A program made the translations under genes and the position numbers. Shown one piece after another: positions 47,138-57,880 of a stretch of DNA of 64,000 nucleotides. Below the pieces are notes generated by a model. That model did not search any database. It was not told where the DNA came from and was given only the letters and a program-made list of their open reading frames with translations. Source of the stretch: Parastagonospora avenae f. sp. tritici 18332-5 (taxonomy: Eukaryota > Ascomycota > Dothideomycetes > Pleosporales > Phaeosphaeriaceae). Location of the stretch: the NCBI GenBank assembly GCA_022559985.1, contig JAFJTR010000043.1:186001-250000 (forward strand). The letters run 5' to 3'. How positions within the stretch are numbered: position 1 is the first letter of the stretch; each line of letters starts with the position of its first letter.

Positions 47138-47410
47138 TCAAAACTCGACTTGTCGCTCTTTCCCCCCTCTTACCTCCGCAATCCCCTTGACTTGCATACT
47201 TCCAGAGTTCAACGGTTCTACCAATGAATACGATTCTTCAGGAGAAGCGAAGTCCTCCCATTCGAATGCCCCATTTAACGGCCGAATGTGATAATCACCG
47301 CGACGATGACTGCGACGGCGGAACCAAATGCCGTATATTGCCGACAGGACGAGGAAAAGGCTGAGAATCGACCATAGAACAACGCCTGCGACTGCGCGTT
47401 GAGACAGCAT
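47138..47410 (-). CDS. GSMQVKGI-family membrane protein 2 (90 aa)
   Basis: Single-exon frame of 90 residues, MLSQRAVAGVVLWSIL onward. A transmembrane helix at about 8-29 is followed by a strong basic stop FRRRSHRRGDYH. The tail contains FEWEDFASPEESYSLVEP and ends with GSMQVKGIAEVRGGKERQ, one residue pattern away from members 1 and 3. DNA similarity to the neighbours is visible around the motif (CTTGACTTGCATACT on the plus strand, as in member 1). It has no signal peptide cleavage site or other domain. Confidence 0.7.
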   Translation of the reverse strand: MLSQRAVAGVVLWSILSLFLVLSAIYGIWFRRRSHRRGDYHIRPLNGAFEWEDFASPEESYSLVEPLNSGSMQVKGIAEVRGGKERQVEF

Positions 47411-47890
47411 TGCTGTATTGTCTGATTGTCTATACTGGTTTGATGGGGCAGAGCGGAGTGTGTCGGAGTGTGTTTGGTGGTCGAATCGATGCGGGACGAC
47501 TGTTCTTGGATACGTTCGTGGCTTTGTCCAGACACCATTACCAGGTGTTCAGGTGCTGGAGGAAGTCGCACAAAGCGTTTTGCCGGTCAGCTGAGAACGA
47601 GCTGCGCCACGACTCCCGTCAGCAAGGTCTGGCGATGCCATCCCGCTTTCTGGGTGTGTGGGTGTTCAAAGGTGTCATGCATTCTCTTTCTGACTTCGTT
47701 TCCATTTAAAGTTCTCCTTAGGTTGCGAGGTTATTAGGTTTCACGAGAAGATAGGCTCGGGATGCTAAGTGAACAACATAAAAGAACGCCCCGCGCCGAA
47801 TTTGGTAGATGTTGCCAGACCGTACAGATTGAAAGAAACCTCTGTGCAGGCAGTGGAATAGTGACAATGGACTCCATCACAAGATACACA
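47411..47890. other. Intergenic, upstream region of family member 2
   Basis: 480 bp without a supported gene. Opposing frames are short and have no family hallmark. Confidence 0.5.
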
Positions 47891-48211
47891 TCAGTACCTC
47901 ACAGTACCCCTCTCCCGTTCCTCTCTAACATCCGCAATGCCCTTGACCTGCATGCTTCCAAAATCCACGGGCTCTGCAGACGGATCGTATGAACCACCGG
48001 TTTGTTGCTGAGGCGATCCATAGAGCTGAGATGCCCATTCTTCAAGTTCAGACTGAGGCTGAGCGAGTGTAGGCCATGGTGGTGCAGCGCCGACTTCTTG
48101 TGGATGTCCCCGACGACGGAGATAGCAGGCGCAATATAGTGGCAGGGATAGGAGGATGAGCCCAACTATCGAGCCGATGACTATGCCAGCAATCGCGCCT
48201 GGGGATAGCAT
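47891..48211 (-). CDS. GSMQVKGI-family membrane protein 3 (106 aa)
   Basis: Start chosen at 48211 (MLSPGAIAGIVIGSIVGLIL) because it puts the transmembrane helix (about 5-29) at the N-terminus, as in members 1 and 2. The frame is open upstream to 48316. A basic stop RRRGH follows. The tail is rich in Pro, Gln and Ser (PWPTLAQPQSELEEWASQLY) and ends DFGSMQVKGIADVREERERG then TVRY. Its 107 codons, including the stop, equal the span of the broken fourth locus. Function is unknown. Confidence 0.7.
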   Translation of the reverse strand: MLSPGAIAGIVIGSIVGLILLSLPLYCACYLRRRGHPQEVGAAPPWPTLAQPQSELEEWASQLYGSPQQQTGGSYDPSAEPVDFGSMQVKGIADVREERERGTVRY

Positions 48212-48547
48212 TGTTGTGGTGATTTGGTAGGATGTTTGTTGGAAAGAGTCGCCTTGTCGTCGTAAATGCTGTGGAGATTTTCCTATTTGGCTAGGTAATT
48301 TCAGGGACAAATTCAATTCATCGTCTTGGTAGTTAGAGTGGAGGTTCCTTGGATGCTTAAGAACATTCGTGCGGACGTGTCGCTCAGCTGAAGCCCAAGT
48401 GCGGCTGAGTTTGGCTGAACACGATCAGGGTAGCCAGGCTTAGCGAGACCGTATTTCCCACTTTGCATTCCAATACATTCGCAGTCGCGCATCCGTCTTT
48501 CCATAGGCGAAGCCTTGAATACAGGATAAAGCGCATGGGTCAGTAGT
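48212..48547. other. Intergenic, between members 3 and 4
   Basis: 336 bp with no supported gene or repeat. Confidence 0.5.
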
Positions 48548-48868
48548 TCACTCCAGTTTCCAGGGGCCGCAATCCCCTCGATCTTCGCTTTTAACGACCA
48601 CCATTGCTTTGACCTGTGTATTCCCATCATGTATGGCTCCACTTTTCGAGCGTCTACCATGAACTTTATTCTTAAGGCTGATGTTCGTGGCTCTCCTGGT
48701 TTGCGATTTCGACCGTGGCCTTGCTCAGTCCAACTCTGCACCTAGAATCTCAAGTCCAACATTCGGCTTCGGGGAGGTACGTAGGAAGTAAATAAGGAAG
48801 AGGAAAAACATGAAGCCAGCGACTGCAGCGATGGAGAGGCCAGTATCGGCACCTCCCGATAACGACAT
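48548..48868 (-). pseudogene. GSMQVKGI-family member 4, diverged, with one in-frame TGA
   Basis: The minus strand from 48868 encodes a short N-terminus and a transmembrane helix (TGLSIAAVAGFMFFLFLIYF). A TGA at 48725-48727 interrupts the same frame, which then continues to a stop at 48548. Past the TGA it reads a basic stretch (ARPRSKSQTRRATNISLKNK) and a diverged signature, GNTQVKAMVVVKSEDRGD, aligning with GSMQVKGIADVREERERG. Total span is 107 codons, the same as member 3. TGG to TGA is the simplest origin of the stop. An intron removing it was not found. A shortened 47-residue membrane peptide could still be made. Confidence 0.55.
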
Positions 48869-49382
48869 GATGGTAGTAGGTGTCTGACAGATTGTGACGC
48901 CGGGAGAAGACTGCTTATGTCTTGATGGACATTGACATGGATCTTGGTGAAAACTTGCGGGCGACGAGACGAAGTTAAAGAGATGGCCAATAATTATTGC
49001 GTCGCTTCAGCTGAGCCTGATGGCGCTTATGCCCTCTTTGCCAGTGGGACTTGGCACCAATTCGCAATGCAGGACAGTGCGACGACGCGGAGAAGCGGGA
49101 GAAACTCGTCAGCTGAAAAGTCTAATGATAGGATGGATTGCGGATTAAACGGAGATTGAAACTCTTGAATGCGCCTCTTGATGCAAGTCTTGATACTGAA
49201 CGCGGACGCCGTCTTCTCTGCCACCCTTATACGCCAGTGCACGCCCTAGTGTGCTGTGTGTATGCACCCAATCTAACATTTCAAAGTGCACCAGTAAATA
49301 TCGAATCGAGAATAAATAGAGCAAGTTGTTCGTCACTTCGCGGTCCGCCATAGTAGCAGTGAAAGTAATGAGCATAAAACCT
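48869..49382. other. Intergenic, nothing recognised
   Basis: 514 bp between the broken family member and elongin A. No further copy of the signature and no repeat were seen. Confidence 0.5.
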
Positions 49383-50288
49383 TCACATCTTCTTCCGCTT
49401 CGGCTTGTGAAACATACTAGGCGCTTCCTTTCGTTTCTTTGGCACCTGTGCGGTTGATGGTTCTTGGGTCGTCGGCTTGAGCTTCGGTGCGGTAAATTGC
49501 TGGCCTGCCGGTAGTGATGTTCGTGGTGGCGCTCCGCTGTGTTGCGGCACGGGGCGATGTGTGATGTGTGGCCGCTTCGTCTCCGGCAGAGCATCCTTCC
49601 TGCTGGCAACTGACGCTGCAGCCTGCCTTGAAATGACCATGCTGCGCGGAGCCACGGCGTTGTTCTCGGCCACGCGCACCATGCTCGCCGGCGCGCTCCT
49701 GATCTGTGACTTTCTCTGGGCCAACAAGTGTGTAGGCATGTTTGCGCCTCTTGGGCGCTCTTTTTTGTAGTCGAACATGCCCCTCTTTAACGCGTCCAAG
49801 TTGACCTTACCCGTCTTTGCAGGCGCACCCGAACTGCCCCAACCACTCCCACCGCCAAGGCCGAATACCCTGTTGCTACGGGCGCCGTACCCGACCTTGC
49901 TATCCACGATCAGGGTCTTGTTCTGCGCCCGATCCTTCTGCAGAGCGCGCATCTGCTCTTTCAGTGCATATTCCTGCTCCTGCTTCTCCCTCTCGGTATC
50001 TTTTTTGAGCTTGCGGTAGACTTTGTGCCAGTTCCGAGGATCCCGCGGCTGGTGGGGCTTCTTCTCCCAGTCCGGTATATCCCGCCTGATGAACTTCTTC
50101 CATATCTCTCCGGTCTCGCCCTGTATCTGTGGACAGTTCTCCTCCAGCTCTTGTAATTGGTCGGGATTCTGGATGTTGCGGAGAACGGGCTCGAGGAAGC
50201 TGAAGGGGATGTCACCTATGTCGTTGAGGAGGTCGATGTTCTTGATGAGGCGCTGCCTGGCCAGCTCGAAGAGACTGGGGACCGGCAT
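49383..50288 (-). CDS. ELA1: Elongin A-like protein (Ela1)
   Basis: Single exon, 301 residues. The N-terminus MPVPSLFELARQRLIKNIDL, with GDIPFSFLEPVLRNIQNPDQ and LQELEENCPQIQGETGEIWK, is the elongin A / F-box-like domain that binds elongin C and cullin. FIRRDIPDW and RNWHKVYRKLKKDTEREKQE complete the conserved block. The rest is a low-complexity, Pro/Ala/Lys-rich tail ending in the basic KPKRKKM. In yeast and animals elongin A forms a ubiquitin ligase that removes stalled RNA polymerase II; the animal protein also stimulates elongation. It is divergent from the THO7-like gene. Confidence 0.88.
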   Translation of the reverse strand: MPVPSLFELARQRLIKNIDLLNDIGDIPFSFLEPVLRNIQNPDQLQELEENCPQIQGETGEIWKKFIRRDIPDWEKKPHQPRDPRNWHKVYRKLKKDTEREKQEQEYALKEQMRALQKDRAQNKTLIVDSKVGYGARSNRVFGLGGGSGWGSSGAPAKTGKVNLDALKRGMFDYKKERPRGANMPTHLLAQRKSQIRSAPASMVRVAENNAVAPRSMVISRQAAASVASRKDALPETKRPHITHRPVPQHSGAPPRTSLPAGQQFTAPKLKPTTQEPSTAQVPKKRKEAPSMFHKPKRKKM

Positions 50289-50775
50289 GACGGCGACGAG
50301 GTGTGACCAAGTCTAAGAGATAGGAAGTGGTAGAAGCTGGGAAAAAGTGGTGGTAAGGTAAGAGAGCCAAGATTCCCCCTCTAATGGCGGGGTGTAGCAA
50401 AGAAAGCGAGACGTGGTGTTTATCAAAGGCTATGATGCACCGACAAGGACAACGTAGGCGGCAGCGACGGCCGGGGACAATCCCCGTGCAAGGGCAAGCA
50501 TTGAGGGGAGGTCTATTGCCGTGTTTGCGATAGGCGTGGGAGCCTTGAGCACAGCCAACAGTCTACAAGGCCGGCGTCAGTCACAGAGAGTTCAGTGAAA
50601 GAAGGGTGATTGTCTGACGTCTGCTGATGATGCGCGGTGCTGCGGGCGCTACTGATCCCTGCAGCTGTTTAGCTTGCGCATTGCATGTCCGACTTCACTG
50701 CTCACCACCAACGAGCCCACCAAAGCGAAGACATCCCTACACACCTTCACATTTTCTGTTTGTCGTTGCCAGAGA
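50289..50775. promoter_or_regulatory. Shared promoter of elongin A and THO7-like gene
   Basis: 487 bp between the divergent ATGs. No clear TATA box; pyrimidine-rich tracts precede the THO7-like ATG. Confidence 0.4.
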
Positions 50776-51874
50776 ATGGCCAACAAGCAATGGGGGCTTC
50801 TGTCGCAGGCAGACGAAGGTAACATATGCGCGCCACATGCCCAAGCCACCACTGACCTAGCCAGATGCGCTCCACAACGTATCGCGGTTACTTGCTGTTG
50901 AAGCACGACCATATGCACATGTCACAAGCCGTGTTCTGAAGCCCGACTTCTTTGAGGCTGCGCGGCCGCGCCAATTGCCGTCTCCACCACCCGATGCCAG
51001 CGCCGCCGAGGAAGAAGCCGCTGCAGTCGCTGTCGAGCGGGAGCAGCAAATACACAACATCGAGCTGTGGCGGCGGAATCTCATGAACGAGCTCTCATCC
51101 CTAGACTTTGCCATTTTACGCGCCGAGTTCACTACCAACAGCAACCACACGGAGCGCGAACGGTATGCCGTGGAGAAGGACGACATCACGGCAAAGCAGC
51201 AGCACGTCAAAGACACCATCGAAGAACTGCGCGTGCAACTGGTCGAGGCCAAGGAGACGCTAGCAGTCCGCAAGACCTACGACGAACTCACCGAGAAGAT
51301 CACGAGCAGTAAGATGCTCAAGCCCCGCGACGAGCAGGCACTTGCACACGCAAAGCTCGACGAGGAAATCGCTGAGCTGGAGCACGAGGTTCAAACAGCA
51401 AAGGACACTTGGAGCGAGCGCCGCACCCAGTTTGGACGCATTGAGGATGCGACGCGCGAAATGCTGCGCCTGATCAAGGACGAGAAGGAGGAGGCCGAGC
51501 GCAAAGAGGGCATGATGAAGGACGGCGACGAAGAGGGCGACGGCGAAGGCACCACCTCCCGCGGAGATGGAAGCCGTGTTGGCACGCCTAGGCCCGAGGG
51601 TGGCATGACACCCGTACATGGCAGTCAAGGTGGAGAGGCAAATTCGTCATTAAGAGTCCCGCCCAAAGACCGACTGCATCCCCTTTCACGCGAGAATAGT
51701 GCGGCGCCATCGCCTGCGCCATCTGGTGCTGTTGAGGACATAGATATAGCAGACTCGGGTGCTGTCTCTGGAGAGAAAGAAGAAGACTCAGATGGCTTGG
51801 AGGAAGGCGAGGATCTCGAAGATGGTGAAGACGACGGTGAAGAAAAGTCGCCTGGCAAAATGGACGAGTCGTGA
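50776..51874 (+). CDS. THO complex subunit 7-like protein
   Basis: Two exons (intron 50819-50864, GTAACA to GCCAG) encode 350 residues. The start MANKQWGLLSQADE joins DALHNVSRLLAVEARPY, then VTSRVLKPDFFEAARP, typical of Tho7/Mft1-type THO subunits. Residues about 80-210 are a long coiled coil (IELWRRNLMNELSSLDFAIL, DDITAKQQHVKDTIEELRVQ, LDEEIAELEHEVQTAKDTWS). The tail is acidic and low complexity (EEDSDGLEEGEDLEDGEDDG). THO couples transcription elongation to mRNP packaging and export and prevents R-loops. Confidence 0.88.
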
Positions 51875-51975
51875 TTCGACTACCATTTCCGAATTCATAT
51901 TTGCATAGCGCGGTGTTTAGGTTATATCGGTTTTCACAACCCTTATTGTACATGCTTCTCTTGTAGTCACCACAC

Positions 51976-52430
51976 CTATGAGGCCTGGCGAAGAGCTTCT
52001 TTGCCCTTGACAATTGCCTCCTCTGCTTTGCTGATGTCTTCTGCCGACGCTTCTGCGCCGCCTTCCTTGTTTGCTTCCTGCCCATCATCAGCACATGGAA
52101 ATTCCGCAACTTGCCTTCACACATACCAACGCCTCCTCCAACTTCTCCACCGCAGCGCTAATCTTGGTCTGCATGCTTGGCAACACGTTCCTCGTCTCAG
52201 CGAGTGCTTGCTTCTGTGTAACTGTTTAGCTACTACTCGTTGGAATATGAACAGATGAGATAATATACCTCCTGTCGCAATGTGTACTCCTTGTTCTCGT
52301 CTCCAGCGCTGGCCTCGAGCTTTATGATACGCTCTTCCTGCTGCGCTATCTCCTTGTGGTAGCTAGCTTCTTCCTTGACTAGGCGCAGCACTGAGCCTGT
52401 CGCGATGGCGACTTTAGAAGGAGGAGCCAT
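51976..52430 (-). CDS. TBCA: Tubulin-binding cofactor A
   Basis: Three exons (introns 52078-52126 and 52214-52268) encode 116 residues, the usual size. The protein is a three-helix bundle: MAPPSKVAIATGSVLRLVKE, SYHKEIAQQEERIIKLEAS, LRQE joined to KQALAETRNVLPSMQTKISA, and a last helix AEEAIVKGKEALRQAS. Cofactor A captures beta-tubulin released during folding and buffers the free beta-tubulin pool. It is divergent from the broken Zn2Cys6 regulator, with 223 bp between the ATGs. Confidence 0.92.
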
Positions 52431-52653
52431 TCTTGCGATTTGAAGATGTGGAAGTCTGTGTAGAGGGTGATTTGTTTCTGGTGTAAGATTTGAGACTATT
52501 GGGTTGCGCTGATGGGTCGAGGTCGCACGTAACGTTAGGTATAGGTTAAGTTATGGTCTGTGCGCTGCCAGCTAAAATCCACTCTTTCCCTACTCATGCC
52601 TTCTATAACTGGTCTGCTCGCCAGCATTTTCCATCACATTCCCTCGTAATGCG

Positions 52654-54396
52654 ATGCCACCCGTTGTATCGCGGCGTGGACGGCGGATCGCGTCCAAAGC
52701 ATGCGACAAGTGCCGTCTGCGTAAGATCCAATGCATCTTCGACGGCGAAAGCGCGTCGTGTCGACGATGTCGCGATGGCCAAACGGAGTGCACCTTTGTG
52801 AGCGAGCGCAAGCAGAGGGGCCCTGCGCCGCGCTCAACCGTAGCAGAGGCGTGCACCATCCCTCTCGTACCCGTCACCTTGTCCATTTAGCACTTGTGCG
52901 AAGCAGACGTCTTTCACGTCATCATCGACGACTATCTTGACCTGGTTTATCCTCTCATCCGTCTGGTCCATCGCCCAAGTTTTCGCGCGCTCATGGACTC
53001 CAACACCTATCTCAGCGATCCAGCTTTCTTTCGCCTGTGCCTGGCCTTCTGCGCTGTCACTGTAGCTTCAATCCCTCGCAAGTTTGAAGAATATGATCTC
53101 GACAAGTACCATGACGTAGGAGCTGTGGTCGAGAGGGCCTGCCACATGGTACTATTAAGCCGCATCTCTTTGGAGCCCGAGTGGCAAAACCGGCCATCCA
53201 TGAGCACAATGATCGTGTCCATTTTACTCACCATGGCTAGTCACTACGCTGGCAGAGCAAATCAAGGATGGAGTTACGCGAGTGAGGCTATACAGTTCTT
53301 CCGGGCCCTGGAGCTATTTCGAGAAGAGGCCTATGCTGAATTGACACCTCTCGACGGCGAGATATGTAGAAGGGCCTTCTGGGTGCTATAAATCATTCAA
53401 ATTCTCGACCGGCTTTCTTTCATCGTGCCTCACACAGGGCTGAGTTTCGACCATCTGCACACCAATTGGGAGTTTTTGCTTCCACGGCAGGTCGACGACG
53501 AAGGGTTGATCGCCCAGACAAGTCACACGACTGGACTCGCACATAGTCTTTATGTCTTGCCAACTGATCGCCCGCTCCCCGTCATTTCCGGCCTTGTTGC
53601 TCTCATCAAGGTTTTCCTATGTGTTGTCGATCTTCTCACAAACGGCTTTCCTGGCTCGCCCCCTCGTGCATTTGCAATGACGTCCGGATCTCTAAGACCG
53701 CATGTCTATCCCGAGAATGCTGCGGATAGCACCTACACTCCGGCGGACTCGACACAGTCCAGTTCGACCGTCGGCTTGAGCGCCTTGCTTCAAATCATCA
53801 GAAAGTTACATACCACCATTGAGGAGTTGCCGAAAGAAAGAATATGTATCCTGGATCCTCAGCTCTTAGACCCGCATCGCTACTCTTCCGAATCTGTCGT
53901 ACGCGCGCATCAGTTCGATACCATGAGCGCGAATATCCACATAACGAGTCTATATATCCAGAGCACAATCTTAGAGGCTTGCTCTAATGCGTTCACCAAT
54001 CCGCAGGCTATCGCTCACGGTGCTTCTCCTGATGACGCTTCCAGGCCCAACCAAGCCACCACACCTCGAACACAGCTATGGATGTTCCGAAAGAGCATAG
54101 CAACCGAGCTACTCGAGGTTCTCAAGTTCTGTTCGTCAAGGACTTCGGAAGCAAACGGGTCATCCATGGTCAGTGTCTCGTCCCCCATTTCAGATCCCGT
54201 GCCTAATTTGCTTTAGATCGTGAAGATCCGGGAGATTGGCGCTACATTGCTCGATAGCGACAACAACCAACTGGAAATCGCTTCAGAGCAGGAAGAGCAG
54301 TCGCGGCAGTACGTGGCCCAATTTGCTGATATCCTCGCCAACCTAGACTACATGGGTCAAGCAACCGTCATCCCACATATCTTTTCAACGCATTGA
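52654..54396 (+). pseudogene. Zn2Cys6 regulator with Fungal_trans domain, at least one premature stop
   Basis: ATG 52654 starts MPPVVSRRGRRIASKACDKC; zinc-cluster cysteines are at 17, 20, 27, 36, 39 and 46. The same frame continues through LCEADVFHVIIDDYLDLVYP, HRPSFRALMDSNTYLSDPAF and EICRRAFWVL, characteristic of fungal transcription-factor middle homology regions. After an intron at 54169-54216 it ends at 54396; full length would be about 560 residues. TAG at 52888-52890 may be the end of a 51-bp intron (52840-52890, GTAGCA to TTTAG). TAA at 53389-53391, in FWVL_IIQILDRLSF, has no splicing explanation. It converges on the sugar transporter, a common regulator-transporter arrangement. Confidence 0.75.
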
Positions 54397-54507
54397 TTCA
54401 AGCCTTCGAAGTATCCTCACACATGCTATCGTGCAATAAGATCGTCTTGTATTCATAGTGTTACATCTGGACTCATGTACCCGCTATCCCAAGTCTACCT
54501 TCCTTAC

Positions 54508-56270
54508 TTAATTGAAGTCCTTGTCTTCCTTCGCCTCCTCGGCAACAGTCACGATTTGTGTCTGCGACCATTTCCATGCAGGACTACCGCGTCTGTACAG
54601 CTCATCAATCTCGATAAAGGTTCGACCGGCCGTCTCTGGAATCATGACCCAGATGAAGATGAATGAGAGCACCATGACGGCGCCATAGATAAAGTCTATC
54701 TTCCCACCTAGATTGCCTTGATCGGGATTGATCGCGTAAGGAAGTGAAAATGACCATATACAAGACGAGAGACCGCTTGTAACGGTTACCAGCGACTGCG
54801 TAGGAGATCTGAGTCTACTTGTGGCATTCTCCGAACTGATGACCCAGGCCGCTGAACCGATGGTGCCTTGGTAAGTGAAAGCCCAGATGGCCTTGAAAGC
54901 ACCTAAAGCCAATATCAGCATTTGTGGTGAGTATGCTCAAATGGATCGACTAATTCTGGCCCCATAGAGCTCCCTGGCTGCCTTTCTCCTGGATCACGAC
55001 CAGTATACCGATCAGCAATAGTGCACAAGTCAGGAAGCCTGTTCCCCACAAGGTGGTACCACGCCTACCAAGCTTCTCGATGAAGTACCAACCGCATATG
55101 TTGCCTGCTGTCATCAAACCAGATATGCCGACGGTCGTATCGAACGATCTTGCTGCTGACATACCACCGAGCTGCATGAAATAGCTCATGTATCCGATAA
55201 CGCAGACACTGCCGGTCGAGTTTTGTATGAAGAAAATGAAGGCAGAGACAACGGTACGCTTGATGTTTTTGTGCTGGAAGCATTCCCAGACGGAGCCCTG
55301 AGTCTCGTCATCAGCGTTCATGCGGGCAAGCGCGTCGTGCACCTGAGCCATGTGGCCGTCTACGTCGTAGTCGGGTCTATGCAATTTCGCGATATTGCCA
55401 CGTGCCTTGTCGGCTTTTCCATGTGCGATGAGCCAGTAATAGGACCTTTGAGTTGATGTCAGCAGCTGTCTTCACGAATAAAGATACAGGTACCTACTCG
55501 GGTAGGAAGGGGAGTATAAGCAAGCCGACTGCCACATAGCCCCATTGGGTGGCGAAAAAGACTTTGTACTGCCTTGAGTCGTTGTAAAAACTCGTTTAGC
55601 GTTGAACACCGAAGCCAATTAACTGGCCTAACACGATCGCGAAGTTCATGCCCGCAGTGACAGCGCCACGAACCGATTTCGGAGCCATCTCGGCTGAATA
55701 GGTGGGTGCAATGGTAGCGAAGACGCCAAGGGGAATACCCGTGAGGATCTTGCCATCGAAGAATTGTGCAGGCGTCTTGGAGAAGAACTGGAGGAATATG
55801 CCTCCGGTGTTGAGGATGTAGGCGCCTAGGATGCACACCTGACGGCCATATCTGTTGAGGAAGAAGCCAGACAGAATACCACCGAAGATGATTCCTTTGA
55901 TCTCTCAGCACAGTACATTGGTTCCAGTCGTTCGCCGAAGCTTACCACCGAGAGTCGCAGCTTGGAAACCGAGCTGCCAGTTTGCATCGATGACATAGTC
56001 ACCAGCAAACGGATGGCCAAAGTCCTTTCGGAACTCTACTATACCCACCACCACTCCACCAGCTAATGAGTCGAATCCGTACATAACACATGTAAAAAAC
56101 ATGTACAAACACCATGCGATGGGCTTCCAGTGCTCTTTGATGGCTTCCCTACGAGTAAGGCCATGTTAGCGGGCCTCGTAGTCTTTGAGGAGTTGCGAAG
56201 AGCCCACAACAGCCGCTGCTGCACCGATACTTTCGTTCGTCTCGACGACGGGATCTTTGACATCAGCCAT
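54508..56270 (-). pseudogene. MFS sugar transporter (maltose/hexose permease type), broken
   Basis: The minus strand encodes a 12-helix sugar porter from MADVKDPVVETNESIG. Hallmarks are WCLYMFFTCVMYGFDSLAGG, NRYGRQVCILGAYILNTGG (the RXGRR-like loop), PTYSAEMAPKSVRGAVTAGM, PFLPESYYWLIAHGKADKAR, KLGRRGTTLWGTGFL and VMIPETAGRTFIEIDELY. Introns at 55895-55945 and 55446-55497 splice cleanly. TAA at 56166-56168 (YEAR_HGLTRREAI) and at 55597-55599 (FGVQR_TSFYNDSRQYK) interrupt the frame. Near 54950 a required intron shows ATTAGT where a GT donor is expected. The start lies about 340 bp from the pogo transposase remnant. Confidence 0.75.
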
Positions 56271-56341
56271 CGGAAAGGCCGTATGCGCTCTTAGAAAATG
56301 ACGATGAAAGTGTATGAAGTGATCATAAAGAATGGCGATCA

Positions 56342-57583
56342 GTGCAGCTGTGGAGTCGACCAGACGGGTGGGACAAGTACAGAATATATACCCAAATGAG
56401 GTGTCACTCGGCACGAATACCCCAGCTTCTAGACAACCCGGCGGGCGAACCCCATGGGTCAGACATGCCTCTTTTAATGAGTAGACTTCAGAAGTCCATA
56501 CTCAGTTCGGAGGAAATTAGCCAAGGTGACGGAGAATCTCGAAATGAGTTTGTCCATAGCGCCATCATTGGATCAGTCAACGCCTTAGTACTCTCGACGT
56601 GCGAGTCATTGGAGAATTTAACTCACACCCTCCAGCCGCTTGACGTCGTCATGTTCAAGCCATTCTCATCGGCCTACTCAAACCAGGTAGCTGCGTTCAT
56701 GGAGAGGTGCCAAGGGCTCACATCTATGAGCAAAAGAGACTTCTATCCCATGTTTGTGGCTGCATGGGAGACCTCGTTCAAGAAGGAGACTATACTCAAG
56801 GCCTTTAAGGCAACTGGCCTCTCACCTTTCGAGCCAGAGGTGATACTCAAACGATTCAATCAGCCAGCTCAATCAGGCCAATCAAGTGATAGCGACTCCT
56901 CAGCCTTAAGCGCCTCTGACTGGCGGAAAACTGAGCGCCTTCTACGCCAGGTAGTAGGTGATAGGAGTGATCCTCGAGCTCAAAAGCTCAGCCGAGCCTT
57001 CTACTCTATCTCAGTTCAAAAACCGCTGATTGAACATGAGGCTCAAGGCCTTATGCAGGCTCTTATCAATGAGAGGCAGCGTAGGAAGCGAGTCAAGTCT
57101 CTCCCTCTAGAGGCAGGCGAGGACTATCACGGTGGGGCTGTATTCTGGTCTCCAAGGAAGGTGAAGGAGGCACGTGATAGCCAGCTCCAACAAGGGCTCG
57201 AAGAAGAGCAACTACAACACCAAAGAGCTGAGGCAGCTCGCCTACGTGAAGTGAAGAAGCAGGAGAAGCTTCAGGTAACTCAACAGAAGCGTGCAGCAAG
57301 GGCAGCAGCTCAAATAATGAGGCAGGAGAAGAAGGCTCGTGAAGCTGCTGATCGAGCCTCACGACAGACAGCTCGTAGGACTCAACAACGACTCCAGCAA
57401 GCTCAAAAAACTGCTCAAAGGGGTAAGAAGATAAACCTCAAGGTAGCTGCCAAGGCAGGCTCAAAAAAAAGAGTAGCTGCGCAGCCTCAGGGTGGTAGTG
57501 AGGCCTCAGGTGCTGCAGCAGGTCCACCACCATCTCAATCACGACACGGCCGATCAATCAAGCTCCCAGCAAAATATAGATAG
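56342..57583 (+). mobile_element. Pogo-type DDE transposase, C-terminal remnant A
   Basis: A 413-codon open frame whose middle matches the end of fungal pogo/Fot transposases: LTHTLQPLDVVMFKPFSSAY carries the last catalytic Asp, followed by KRDFYPMFVAAWETSFKKE and LKAFKATGLSPFEPEVILKR. The DNA-binding domain and first catalytic residues are missing; sequence before about 56610 is not recognisable transposase. A Lys/Gln/Ala-rich coiled tail (LREVKKQEKLQVTQQKRAAR) ends HGRSIKLPAKYR. The frame is intact over 1.2 kb and little affected by RIP. Confidence 0.7.
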
Positions 57584-57880
57584 CTATATATGTCAATCAA
57601 GGCCTATAGAACTCAACTCTAAAAAACGTCGCGATTATAGCTATCGCGCGTGGCTCAACAGCTTCATGTTGTGGTGTCGATTTTGGTGTTCGGAGCGCGC
57701 GTTAGGCCGTCGCGCGCGTTGGACCGTCATCCTCGGTAGTGCAATGCGTCGGCTAACGTAATGCAATAGGAACACCACATCCACCACTACACACAAATGA
57801 GGTTATTAAGCCACACCACAACGCTGTAGATAGACAATATCCTGGTTTAATAGCAAATAGAACCGTGCAAACAATTTGTA
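57584..57880. repeat. Spacer between pogo remnants with 17-bp tandem
   Basis: GCGCGCGTTAGGCCGTC at 57695-57711 is followed at once by GCGCGCGTTGGACCGTC at 57712-57728. It is GC-rich inside an otherwise AT-rich spacer and may be a terminal-repeat relic, but no matching inverted partner was found. Confidence 0.5.

Noticed and set aside
52888..52890. First stop (TAG) in the right-border Zn2Cys6 regulator as proof of pseudogene status
   Set aside because: It can be the end of a 51-bp in-frame intron (52840-52890); only the TAA at 53389 is firm.
55895..55945. Apparent stop in the MFS transporter near 55905
   Set aside because: Removed by a GT-AG intron that restores the frame.
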